A stretch of DNA of 17,715 nt, taken from JADHUC01 sp964617665 (GTDB lineage: Bacteria; Planctomycetota; Planctomycetia; Pirellulales; Pirellulaceae). Position numbers and translations under genes: made by a program. Of this stretch, positions 8,416 through 14,877 are shown piece by piece (the stretch's first letter is position 1; the number at the start of each line of letters is the position of its first letter). The notes under the pieces are model-generated. The model was not told where the DNA came from, did not search any database, and saw only the letters and a program-made list of their open reading frames with translations. Location of the stretch: the NCBI GenBank assembly GCA_964617665.1, contig CAZUAH010000280.1:1-17715 (forward strand). Reading direction: 5' to 3'.

Positions 8416-8445
8416 TAGACTTACCCGTTCCGCCTTGCCTACAAT
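8416..8445 (+). promoter_or_regulatory. Candidate sigma-70-type promoter for the HEAT-like/esterase pair
   Basis: TAGACT (8416-8421; four of six to TTGACA) and TACAAT (8440-8445; five of six to TATAAT) are 18 bases apart. Transcription would begin near 8452, about 55 bases before the ATG at 8507. This is pattern-based only. Confidence 0.35.
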
Positions 8446-8506
8446 AGACCAAGTTCACCTTCAGTAGATGGGCATCGACCTTAGCCTTCGCGAAAGGCCA
8501 ATAGGA

Positions 8507-9685
8507 ATGAAAATACTCTCGGTTATCGCGTGTCTTGTGTTTTGGATCCAATTGACTCCTCAAGGAGTGTCCAGCGCTGCGGAGCCGAATCAGGCCGCCC
8601 CGGTAAACATGTATGCGCGGGCGGTAGCGTTGGTGCAAGACTTGGGTGACGAGCAGTTCTCGCTCCGTGAGCGGGCGACATCGCAACTGATCGAAATGGG
8701 GCTGCCTGCCAGAGAAGCGCTGGAAGAGGGCCGACAACATGCGGACCGAGAGATCCGCTATCGCTGCGAACGAATTCTGGCCATTGTCGAGGAACTCGAC
8801 TTCCAACGGCGTCTGGCGGCTTTTGCGGCCGGCCGCACGGACGGCGAGGACGATTTGCCCGGATGGACACATTTTCGTACTGCATTCGGTGATGACGGCG
8901 AAGCCAGGGCGTTCTTTGTCGAGATGCAGAAGGCCGAACCAAGAGTGCTGAAGGCCGTGGCCCAAGGCCCGGACGGAGTGGGCAAAGCAGTAGATTTCCG
9001 CTGTGCGGAATTGCAGCAGGCTCAACGAGTCTCGCGTCAGCAAATACCGCTGGGCAGTATCGCCGCCTTGTTGTTCGCTGTCGGCGACGAGGAGGTAAAC
9101 CTGAATTTCCAAACCGGTTCGATTCTGTGCAGTTTCTGCTACCAGACGGAATTGCAGAACGCGATGACTGACAATGCCAAGAAGAAGTACACTCGCTCGA
9201 TGCTGGGGGCGTGGGTCAAACGAGGCGATGGCTTCACGGCTTATCAAAGCCTGTCGCTAGCGATGCGATTCGACTTGAAAGAAGGGTTGGTGCCGGCGGC
9301 CAAGCTTCTAGAGAATCCTGGCAACCAAGCTTACATTCGCCAAAACGCCATCCTGGCGATCGCCAAGCTGGGCGACGATAGCCACATGAAGCTGTTGGAA
9401 TCCCTGTTGGAAGACGAATCGAAGTGCACGGCGCACAAAGTGAAGAACGTGACTTACGAAACGCAAATCCGCGACGTCGCGCTGGCAGCGTTGTTGCTGA
9501 TGAAGAAGCAGGATCCCAAGAAGTTCGGTTTCGATCGAATTCAAACGAACACCACAAACGTCTTCAGTACAAATACGGTCGGATTCCAGAATGACGAGGC
9601 TCGTAAGAAGTCGCTCACGAAGTGGAAGGAATTCCAGGCATCTGAGAAGAAGAACGAGAAGGAGAGTGAGGAGAAGACCGAGTAG
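8507..9685 (+). CDS. Secreted HEAT-repeat-like protein
   Basis: 392 residues. It begins MKILSVIACLVFWIQL with a signal peptide, likely cut after SSA or SSAA (about residue 24-25). An in-frame ATG 13 codons upstream is less likely because it would put an acidic, charged leader before the signal peptide. Residues about 40-97 form a HEAT-like unit (LGDEQFSLRERATSQLIEMG, then EIRYRCERILAI), a pattern common in planctomycetal exported proteins. A second HEAT-like stretch covers about 262-304 (YIRQNAILAIAKLGDDSHMKL). The last 25 residues are very rich in Lys and Glu. HEAT-type repeats bind proteins, but the target is unknown. The esterase gene follows after 1 base, so the two are co-transcribed. 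Confidence 0.78.
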   Translation: MKILSVIACLVFWIQLTPQGVSSAAEPNQAAPVNMYARAVALVQDLGDEQFSLRERATSQLIEMGLPAREALEEGRQHADREIRYRCERILAIVEELDFQRRLAAFAAGRTDGEDDLPGWTHFRTAFGDDGEARAFFVEMQKAEPRVLKAVAQGPDGVGKAVDFRCAELQQAQRVSRQQIPLGSIAALLFAVGDEEVNLNFQTGSILCSFCYQTELQNAMTDNAKKKYTRSMLGAWVKRGDGFTAYQSLSLAMRFDLKEGLVPAAKLLENPGNQAYIRQNAILAIAKLGDDSHMKLLESLLEDESKCTAHKVKNVTYETQIRDVALAALLLMKKQDPKKFGFDRIQTNTTNVFSTNTVGFQNDEARKKSLTKWKEFQASEKKNEKESEEKTE

Positions 9686-9686
9686 T

Positions 9687-10490
9687 ATGCGAGTCTGCAA
9701 ATGCCGAGTGGATATGTCTCGTTGTCTTGTCGCCGTGATCGCAGTCGCCTTTGTGCAAAGTCTGACGGCGTCTGCCGCGGACAATCGCGATCGCTTTGAA
9801 GCTCGCGTTTACGAGTGTGCCAGTGGCGACACCTTGTCCTATCGCTTGCTGAAACCGAAGGATTACGATCCGAAGAAGAAACATCCGCTAGTGCTGTTCT
9901 TTCACGGGGCCGGCGAGCGGGGCGATGACAACCGGCGTCAATTGATTCACGGCATGAATGAGTTCGCCAGCGACGAAATGATGGAGAAGTACCCATGCTT
10001 CGTCGTGGCACCACAGTGCCCGAGCGGCATCCAATGGGTCGACACGCCCTGGACGCTAGACGCCCACACAATGCCGGACGAGCCGACGGCGCCGATGTGT
10101 ATGTCCCTGGGACTCTTGTCGGTCCTCGAAAAGGAGTTCTCCGTCGACCCGCACCGCATCTACGTCACCGGCCTGTCGATGGGAGGCTTCGGCACGTGGG
10201 ACGCAATCCAGCGTCATCCAGACCGTTTTGCGGCGGCCGTTCCCGTATGCGGCGGTGCGGACCTGGCAAAGGCCAAAGACATCGCCCACATCCCTGTGTG
10301 GGTGTTTCACGGCGATCGAGACAGCGTAGTCAAGACGAAGCGGTCGCGAGACATGGTCGCGGCACTGAAGAAAGCCGGTGGTTCGCCTCGATACACCGAA
10401 TATCCGAACACAGGACACAACGCATGGAAAGCGACGTACAGCAACCCGAAAATGTACGAGTGGCTGTTCTCGCAACGGAAGGCCCAATGA
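9687..10490 (+). CDS. Secreted alpha/beta-hydrolase (prolyl-oligopeptidase/feruloyl-esterase-like)
   Basis: 267 residues from the ATG at 9687. An ATG at 9714 would also leave a good signal peptide (MSRCLVAVIAVAFVQSLTASAA). The fold is the serine alpha/beta-hydrolase type found in planctomycetal 'phospholipase/carboxylesterase' and PHB-depolymerase-like proteins. Landmarks, numbered from 9687, are LVLFFHGAGERGDDN (oxyanion region, about 68-82), nucleophile Ser165 in GLSMGGFGTW, Asp212 in HGDRDSVV and His244 in TGHNAW. All three catalytic residues are present. It probably cleaves ester bonds in the periplasm or outside the cell, possibly on polysaccharide side groups, but the substrate is not visible from sequence. 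It lies 1 base after the HEAT-like gene. Its stop lies inside the left arm of the inverted repeat at 10483-10518. Confidence 0.85.
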   Translation: MRVCKCRVDMSRCLVAVIAVAFVQSLTASAADNRDRFEARVYECASGDTLSYRLLKPKDYDPKKKHPLVLFFHGAGERGDDNRRQLIHGMNEFASDEMMEKYPCFVVAPQCPSGIQWVDTPWTLDAHTMPDEPTAPMCMSLGLLSVLEKEFSVDPHRIYVTGLSMGGFGTWDAIQRHPDRFAAAVPVCGGADLAKAKDIAHIPVWVFHGDRDSVVKTKRSRDMVAALKKAGGSPRYTEYPNTGHNAWKATYSNPKMYEWLFSQRKAQ

Positions 10491-10518
10491 TCAAATCGTT
10501 CTTTGATTGATCATTGGG
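10483..10518. terminator. Perfect 12-bp inverted repeat at the esterase stop
   Basis: Arms cccaatgatcaa (10483-10494) and ttgatcattggg (10507-10518) match perfectly around a 12-base loop. The left arm contains the esterase TGA stop. No U-run follows, so it may be an mRNA 3'-end stabiliser or an unusual terminator rather than a classic one. It also argues against a TTG start at 10503 for the next gene, since that codon lies inside the hairpin. Confidence 0.5.
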
Positions 10519-10583
10519 ATTTGGACATTAGCCATTCTTCTCCTGACGCCCCGCGCCGGTACTTGGGCTTACGGCGCCTCGAA

Positions 10584-11690
10584 ATGAGTTCTTCAAGAGT
10601 TCGGCGGCAGATTGCGTGGGAAGCTGCGCGCCTGATGTACAATCGACAGGAATCCGAGTACTACCGGGCCAAGATGAAAGCCGCCCGGCGTGTGTGCAAA
10701 GGCTGGGTCAAGCCCGCGGATTTGCCCAGCAACGCAGAGATTCGCGATGAAATCCAAGTATTCGCCCGGCTGCACGAAGGAGACGGGCGAACGCAAAACC
10801 TACGCGAGATGCGACTGGAAGCACTGCGATTGATGCGAGTCCTACGTAGGTACCGCCCGCGACTGATCGGCAGCGTTCTGACGGGCCACGTTCGCCGCGG
10901 TTCCGATATCGACCTGCACGTGTTTTCAGACAGCATCGACGCGGTCACGCTGGCATTGGACGATGAAGGCGTCGTATACGACGTCGAACGAAAACGAGTC
11001 AGGAAGAACGGCGAAGAGCGCATCTTCACGCACGTTCACGTCAAAGATCGCTTTCCCTTCGAACTGACTGTCTACGCCTCCAACCTCGCTCACTTTGTCT
11101 CTAAGAGTTCGGTCACCGGCAAGGCGATAGAAAGGGCCAGTATTGCAGAACTGGAGCAGTTCCTCGCACGCGAGTATCCGGACATGGACTTGGAAGACAA
11201 GATGGCCGAGGTCGAGCAGCAAGTGGATCGCTTCCAAGTCTACGAGGCCCTGTTGTTGCCGTTGGAGGACGTGAAAGAAAGCCCGGCGTACCATCCGGAG
11301 GGCGATGTACTGTATCACAGTCTTCAGGTGTTCGATCTGGCTCGCGACCAGTTACCCTACGACGAAGAGTTCATGCTGGCAGCGCTGCTGCACGACGTGG
11401 GCAAGGCGATCGACAGGTACGATCACACCGCCGCGGGATTAGAGGCGTTGGAAGAATTCATCACCGAACGCACTGCGTGGTTGATCGAGCATCACATGGC
11501 GGCTCAGAACGCATTGGACGGTACAATCGGCTTGCGCGCCAGACGCCGTCTACAGCGAAACGAAGGCTACGATGAACTGCTGCTGCTCGCCCGCTGCGAC
11601 CGCGAAGGCCGAAAATGCGGCGTCGAAGCGCCCGAACTGGAAGAGGCCCTAGACTACGTCCGCGAATTGTCGTTGACGTTCGGGGAGTGA
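10584..11690 (+). CDS. Nucleotidyltransferase-HD domain protein
   Basis: 368 residues, with two domains. The N-terminal helical part (AWEAARLMYNRQESEYYRAK) leads into a DNA-polymerase-beta-like nucleotidyltransferase, with GSVLTGHVRRGSDIDLHVF (about 96-114) carrying the GS and DxD metal-binding motif. The C-terminal HD phosphohydrolase domain has His245 (YHSLQV), His270-Asp271 (LLHDVGKA), His303/304 (EHHM) and Asp339 (RCDREGR). NT plus HD order resembles CCA-adding enzymes, but the NT motif is closer to small MNT-type transferases and RNA-binding parts are not evident. Function is therefore unknown; nucleotide modification or turnover is likely. ATG at 10584 is preferred over TTG at 10503, because the added region overlaps a hairpin and is not conserved-looking. 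There is no clear ribosome site. Its last 37 bases overlap the end of the convergent small gene. Confidence 0.78.
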   Translation: MSSSRVRRQIAWEAARLMYNRQESEYYRAKMKAARRVCKGWVKPADLPSNAEIRDEIQVFARLHEGDGRTQNLREMRLEALRLMRVLRRYRPRLIGSVLTGHVRRGSDIDLHVFSDSIDAVTLALDDEGVVYDVERKRVRKNGEERIFTHVHVKDRFPFELTVYASNLAHFVSKSSVTGKAIERASIAELEQFLAREYPDMDLEDKMAEVEQQVDRFQVYEALLLPLEDVKESPAYHPEGDVLYHSLQVFDLARDQLPYDEEFMLAALLHDVGKAIDRYDHTAAGLEALEEFITERTAWLIEHHMAAQNALDGTIGLRARRRLQRNEGYDELLLLARCDREGRKCGVEAPELEEALDYVRELSLTFGE

Positions 11691-11866
11691 CCCTCCGGCT
11701 CGGCCTTGTCAATCTTCTCGACGGGGCCGATGTATTTGGCGTTCTTGAGCGACATCCCAAGCCTGTACAAGCCCGCGAGACTGCGAAGTCGCTGGTCGAT
11801 TACCTCTGAAGAGAGCTCACCGTCTAGACAAAGGCGATCTGAACTACGCGGTTGGGTCGTGGCCAT
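11654..11866 (-). CDS. Small partner protein of the adjacent nucleotidyltransferase (70 aa)
   Basis: 70 residues. The core is VIDQRLRSLAGLYRLGMSLKNAKYIGPVEK (about residues 22-51, shown as two parts: VIDQRLRSLAGLYRLG and MSLKNAKYIGPVEK), probably two helices. The tail is polar. A strong GGAGG site lies 6 bases before the ATG, and the start overlaps the end of the nucleotidyltransferase gene by 23 bases. This is typical for tightly coupled partners. The 3' end overlaps the convergent NT-HD gene by 37 bases. I do not recognise a named family. By context it may be an antitoxin-like or accessory subunit of the nucleotidyltransferase, which is inference. Confidence 0.68.
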   Translation of the reverse strand: MATTQPRSSDRLCLDGELSSEVIDQRLRSLAGLYRLGMSLKNAKYIGPVEKIDKAEPEGHSPNVNDNSRT

Positions 11867-12305
11867 CGGTAGCCTCCATTTTCTTCAAGTCGACTAGGTC
11901 CTGGTCTCGACCAGCCATTCGCTTCATTATTGCGAGCCCCCCAGCAGACACGACTCGTAGCCGCTCGCCTCGCCAATCGAAATCCACGCGCGACTGCCAG
12001 ACTTCCTTTAGAAAGTCGTTAACCAGCAGCAGATCCAGTACAAGGAACTCGGCATCATGCGCCTTGACGACACGGTGTACGTCACACTGCTCGAAAGGGA
12101 TTCGCCCCGAGGAATCAAGGAATCCACAACTTCTCGCTGTATCCTGGATTCTGTCCAAGTCATCCGGGAGGATCAATATGTCGATGTCATTAGTGAAGCG
12201 TGGATGACCATGCAATGCCAATGCCACACCGCCGCAGATTGCGTAGTCCAGGCTTTGGCCATTGAAGGCCTTCACCAAATCTCGAAGTTCCTCGTAGAGA
12301 TCCAT
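11844..12305 (-). CDS. Stand-alone nucleotidyltransferase (AbiEii/MNT-like)
   Basis: 153 residues. The motif YAICGGVALALHGHPRFTNDIDILI (about 21-45; the parts are YAICGGVALALHG and HPRFTNDIDILI) has the GG...A...HG...R.T.DID pattern of the AbiEii/DUF nucleotidyltransferase superfamily. The Asp pair in NDIDI would bind metal. The C-terminal part continues with LVLDLLLVNDFLKEV and LAIMKRMAGRDQDLVDLKKM, typical of this fold's second strand-helix region and its conserved K..AGR.QD..DL signature. Proteins like this transfer a nucleotide to RNA or protein, and several are toxins, but the true substrate here is unknown. It is co-transcribed with the 70-residue partner gene. It lies 248 bases downstream of the aldolase on the same strand, so it might share the tail of the BMC transcript. 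No good ribosome site was found. Confidence 0.8.
   Translation of the reverse strand: MDLYEELRDLVKAFNGQSLDYAICGGVALALHGHPRFTNDIDILILPDDLDRIQDTARSCGFLDSSGRIPFEQCDVHRVVKAHDAEFLVLDLLLVNDFLKEVWQSRVDFDWRGERLRVVSAGGLAIMKRMAGRDQDLVDLKKMEATDGHDPTA
11873..11877 (-). promoter_or_regulatory. Ribosome binding site of the 70-aa gene
   Basis: GGAGG on the minus strand, 6 bases before the ATG at 11866, lies inside the coding end of the nucleotidyltransferase gene. It is the best evidence that the small gene is translated. Confidence 0.65.
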
Positions 12306-12392
12306 GACGTCTTCGTGCCGCTACCAGCAGGAAAGAGGTCGGCAGAGTATGGCAAGAGGCCGCGAAAAAAGTCGGGCCAACCTCATGTCATG

Positions 12393-12417
12393 GTACTGAG
12401 TACTAAGTGCTCAGTAC
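12393..12417. repeat. Imperfect palindrome between aldolase and nucleotidyltransferase
   Basis: Outer arms gtactgag and ctcagtac (8 bp, perfect) extend inward with one G-U-type pair and two Watson-Crick pairs to a 3-base taa loop. It could be a hairpin ending the BMC transcript or an operator. There is no T-run directly after it on the minus strand; the nearest TTTTTT is about 22 bases further. Confidence 0.5.
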
Positions 12418-12483
12418 AGAGCATGCAGCGTCTAGACCGGTAGGCAGCGTGTTGAGTGAGGGATTTTCAAGTGCCGCGCACTC

Positions 12484-12496
12484 CGTACAGAGTACG
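12484..12496. repeat. Short palindrome cgtac-aga-gtacg
   Basis: Five-base perfect arms around a 3-base loop, sharing the gtac/agag words with the palindrome at 12393-12417. It lies 58 bases downstream of the aldolase stop. The function is unknown. Confidence 0.35.
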
Positions 12497-12553
12497 CCGT
12501 ACCCGCACCTTCATCCCGGAGCTTGACTCACACCTCTACGCCCGGATCGCGCC

Positions 12554-13414
12554 CTACTTGTTTGCTAGAGCTTGCATCACGCGTTCGGTGATGGCTTGGA
12601 CCAGGGCTTCCTGGTCTGGGGCGGCGGCCGATGTCTCGGGTGCGTCGGCGCGACGCATTGGGGGTGGCGAGTCGAAAGCGCGTCGTTCGACGCCCGTGTT
12701 TTTCCAACTCTCGCGGAAGATGTCGTTCGAGCAGATATCGCAGTTTTTGTACTGCGTGGTGTTGCGTGGATCGTCGTAACCCCAGCTCTGCTTCAATTCG
12801 AGCAGTTCCCGCTCTTTCTCCTCGGTGAAGTGGCTGACGTGGCCAAGCTGGCGGGCCAGCATCAACATGCGGCAGTAGGCGTCCAGAATCTCCGTCCACC
12901 AGTAGGCTCGTTCGACGTTTTCGCCGTAGCTGACCGTGCCGTGATTCGCCAGCAAGATGATGTTGGTCCTGTCGACAAACGGGATGATGGTGTCGGCAAA
13001 ATGCTGACCGCCGGGCGTTTCGTATTCCGCAATCGGAACGTCGCCCAAGAAGACCTCGACTTCCGGCAAGACGCACTGCGGAATTGGCTCGCGAGCTATG
13101 GCAAACGCGGTCGCGTGTGGTGGATGGCAGTGGACTACGCTCTTCAGATCGGCCCGCTGCTTGTAGATTTCCAGGTGCAGGAGAGCCTCGCTGGAACGTT
13201 TCTTGCGACCGGCGGTCTGCTTGCCCGTCATGTCGACCGTGCAGATGTCATCAGGCTTAAGGAATCCCTTGCTGTGCATCGTGGGCGTGCAAAGGATCTC
13301 GTTGTCGTTGATCCGCACCGAGATGTTGCCATCGTTGGCCGCGGCGAAACCTTTGTTGTAGATGCGCTGGCCAATATCACAGATGTCCTGTTTGGTCTTG
13401 TAGACGTTGTTCAT
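12554..13414 (-). CDS. pvmN: Class II L-fuculose/L-rhamnulose-1-phosphate aldolase of a PVM microcompartment
   Basis: 286 residues. The zinc aldolase domain covers about 1-215. Expected catalytic residues are present: Glu76 (SSEALLHL), zinc ligands His95 and His97 (VVHCHPPHATA) and His158 (LLANHGTVSYG). It would cleave L-fuculose- or L-rhamnulose-1-phosphate into DHAP and L-lactaldehyde. A C-terminal extension beyond the usual aldolase length has a Pro/Ala linker (about 250-266) and a terminal amphipathic helix (about 267-286; ALVQAITERVMQALANK), matching encapsulation peptides that send cargo into the shell. In Planctopirus limnophila the matching PVM aldolase is called PvmN. The symbol is used here by analogy. 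The ATG has an AGGA site 9 bases upstream. It is the last BMC gene in transcription order, preceded by a palindromic element. Confidence 0.9.
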   Translation of the reverse strand: MNNVYKTKQDICDIGQRIYNKGFAAANDGNISVRINDNEILCTPTMHSKGFLKPDDICTVDMTGKQTAGRKKRSSEALLHLEIYKQRADLKSVVHCHPPHATAFAIAREPIPQCVLPEVEVFLGDVPIAEYETPGGQHFADTIIPFVDRTNIILLANHGTVSYGENVERAYWWTEILDAYCRMLMLARQLGHVSHFTEEKERELLELKQSWGYDDPRNTTQYKNCDICSNDIFRESWKNTGVERRAFDSPPPMRRADAPETSAAAPDQEALVQAITERVMQALANK

Positions 13415-13437
13415 GGTTAATCGTCCTAATTGTCAAC

Positions 13438-13516
13438 GCGAAAAAGGGGACAGGTCCAATTTGCCGGAACGGCCCAAAGGGTGCTTCGCACAAATTGGAC
13501 CTGTCCCCTTTTTCGC
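13438..13516. repeat. REP-like palindromic element, copy 1
   Basis: Two 26-base arms (13438-13463 and 13491-13516) are perfect reverse complements around a 27-base centre that itself contains a small gccc/gggt stem. The arms include aaaaaggggacaggtcc. It fills most of the gap between the aldolase and the BMC-P gene. The same element recurs at 13830-13896 with one base change in the shared centre, so it is a dispersed repeat and not a gene-specific hairpin. Confidence 0.88.
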
Positions 13517-13526
13517 TCGCTACTGG

Positions 13527-13811
13527 TCAATCCTTAAGGTCAATATGGTCCAAAATGGCTGCGTTGTACGCTTCCACAGGTTTCACTTCCGGGCGGAAAG
13601 GCTGAGACGCTTCAGGCCCTTCCGCCATCGCGATCTTCTGGCCAATGCCCGCTCCGATTTCGTCCCAGACGACAAGTGTGTCGGCCGTCGGCTCTGCGTC
13701 GCTGGTCAATTCGTCCAGCGAGTACGGTACGGCCAGCTTCAATCGAGCCCCCTTGAAGCTTGGGTGGCAGCGACTAAGCGTGACCGTTCCGATGATCTTT
13801 GCGATTCTCAT
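13527..13811 (-). CDS. BMC-P pentameric shell protein (EutN/CcmL family), copy C
   Basis: 94 residues with the BMC-P (Pfam EutN_CcmL) pattern: MRIAKIIGTVTLSRCHPSFKG at the start (first 20: MRIAKIIGTVTLSRCHPSFK), LVVWDEIGAGIGQKIAMAEG (about 46-65) in the centre and AAILDHIDL at the end. Five copies would form a pentamer that caps the corners of the shell. PVM loci carry three BMC-P paralogues, which fits this window. The gene is bracketed by the two REP-like elements and has no clear Shine-Dalgarno upstream. The copy 2 hairpin ends 18 bases before its ATG. Compared with copies A and B it has a different central stretch (AMAEGPEASQPFRPE). Confidence 0.9.
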   Translation of the reverse strand: MRIAKIIGTVTLSRCHPSFKGARLKLAVPYSLDELTSDAEPTADTLVVWDEIGAGIGQKIAMAEGPEASQPFRPEVKPVEAYNAAILDHIDLKD

Positions 13812-13829
13812 GATTCAATGCCGTGGAAA

Positions 13830-13896
13830 AAGGGGACAGGTCCAATTTGCCGGAACGGCCCAAAGGGTGCTTTGCACAAATTGGACCTGTCCCCTT
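13830..13896. repeat. REP-like palindromic element, copy 2
   Basis: Arms of 20 bases (13830-13849 and 13877-13896) are perfect reverse complements; the outer tract of the right arm is lost compared with copy 1. The centre is identical to copy 1 except c to t in the tgcttcgcac/tgctttgcac step. It is in direct orientation relative to copy 1 (392 bases between the left ends of the full arms) and sits between the RpiB-like stop and the BMC-P start. Confidence 0.88.
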
Positions 13897-13902
13897 CTGC
13901 CG

Positions 13903-14619
13903 TCAACGACCCTCCAATACTGGCTTCAGCCTGTCCGGGCATTCGTGGCTTCCGCGAACAAACTCGCGAACCATCCCGCGAAGCTCGTACAAACTGTTTG
14001 CTATTGGATTTACGACCAGCAAATTGGCTCCGATCGTTTCCATCGCATCTTTGACCGATGCCCCGCCAACTCCCAACGCGGCCCGAATGCCTGTTCCGCG
14101 ATTCGCCAAGCAGACCGCAGCCGTGGCCCGGTGGGTGACCAACACGCCGCACTTCCTTTCTCGTGCGATCGCTTCGGTCATCTGTCGCGTTACCTCGATC
14201 CAGCAACTGCCGTCAATGCGTTTCGCCTCGCCAACCTCGGCGGAAACGGCCTTGAGCAACGCGGCTGCGTCATACGACCCTTCCACCATGCCCATCAGAA
14301 GTCCGCCAGTTGAGACGTTCGCCCGATGGCCGTTATCCGAAAAATCCAGCTTGATCTTCTTCTTCCGCAATTCATCGCGGACCGCCGGCGTCACTACAGT
14401 GCCCTTTGCCACGATCACTTGCCTGACTCCCGCCAAGCGACCGTCCATAGATGCTAACGTGACGACGCGACCGCTCAATCGCAGTTTACTGTTGTCCGGT
14501 TTCGGTTCAGGCGGCATAGGGGTCTCTGTTCCGGCCCCGTCGCCAGCGGGCTGGGGTACTTCCAGCCGCCGCATGACCTCGCGGACAATTCGTTCGATAT
14601 CAACCTGGACGGTTGGCAT
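13903..14619 (-). CDS. BMC-associated protein with RpiB-like domain and N-terminal encapsulation-like helix
   Basis: 238 residues. The N-terminus (MPTVQVDIERIVREVMRRLE, residues 1-20) is an amphipathic helix followed by a Pro/Gly-rich linker (21-44), a typical cargo signal. Residues about 47-95 contain VTPAVRDELRKKKIKLDF, a pattern also seen in BMC-related PduL/EutT-type proteins. Residues about 157-205 (CGVLVTHRATAAVCLANRGT then GIRAALGVGGASVKDAMETI then GANLLVVNP) closely follow the RpiB/LacAB core, but where RpiB has its catalytic Cys loop the sequence reads HRAT. It may therefore be a non-catalytic relative or use other chemistry. The start at 14619 was chosen because its ATG overlaps the stop of the upstream BMC-P gene (TGATG). 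A start at 14646 would overlap that gene by 28 bases. Function is not known to me. Confidence 0.72.
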   Translation of the reverse strand: MPTVQVDIERIVREVMRRLEVPQPAGDGAGTETPMPPEPKPDNSKLRLSGRVVTLASMDGRLAGVRQVIVAKGTVVTPAVRDELRKKKIKLDFSDNGHRANVSTGGLLMGMVEGSYDAAALLKAVSAEVGEAKRIDGSCWIEVTRQMTEAIARERKCGVLVTHRATAAVCLANRGTGIRAALGVGGASVKDAMETIGANLLVVNPIANSLYELRGMVREFVRGSHECPDRLKPVLEGR

Positions 14620-14873
14620 CAGTCTTTGATTCCTATCGCGGTCCAACGGACGGGAGTCCCATTTCTCAGGTGCTCCCGAGCGAAACGTCCGTCACTAGTG
14701 ATCATCACCGTCTCGCCGCAACCGGCACCGACAGTGTCCACCACCAAAAGCGGACTGCCGTCCGGCGATTGACCGTCCGCCAATTGCGGCTGGACGATCA
14801 AAAGCTTGCTTCCCTCAAGCGTTGGATGCTTGAGCGTCGCCGTCGCGGTTCCAATCACTCGTGCCGATAGCAT
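14619..14873 (-). CDS. BMC-P pentameric shell protein (EutN/CcmL family), copy B
   Basis: 84 residues with the BMC-P pattern: MLSARVIGTATATLKHPTLE, KLLIVQPQLA, LLVVDTVGAGCGETVMITSD and final WTAIGIKD. It lies 4 bases after the dehydrogenase stop and its own stop overlaps the start of the RpiB-like gene (TGATG). Translation of the three genes is therefore probably linked. It is expected to cap vertices of the microcompartment. The ribosome site is weak, as is common within tightly packed operons. Confidence 0.92.
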   Translation of the reverse strand: MLSARVIGTATATLKHPTLEGSKLLIVQPQLADGQSPDGSPLLVVDTVGAGCGETVMITSDGRFAREHLRNGTPVRWTAIGIKD

Positions 14874-14877
14874 GTCT

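Noticed and set aside
8333..9247. 304-codon open frame on the minus strand
   Set aside because: Antisense to the HEAT-like gene, which has a signal peptide and repeat pattern in the correct frame.
12572..13420. 282-codon open frame on the plus strand
   Set aside because: Antisense to the aldolase, whose active-site residues are all present.
13438..13896. Possible CRISPR array from repeated segments
   Set aside because: There are only two copies, each palindromic and 392 bases apart, with a shell gene between them and no spacers or cas genes.
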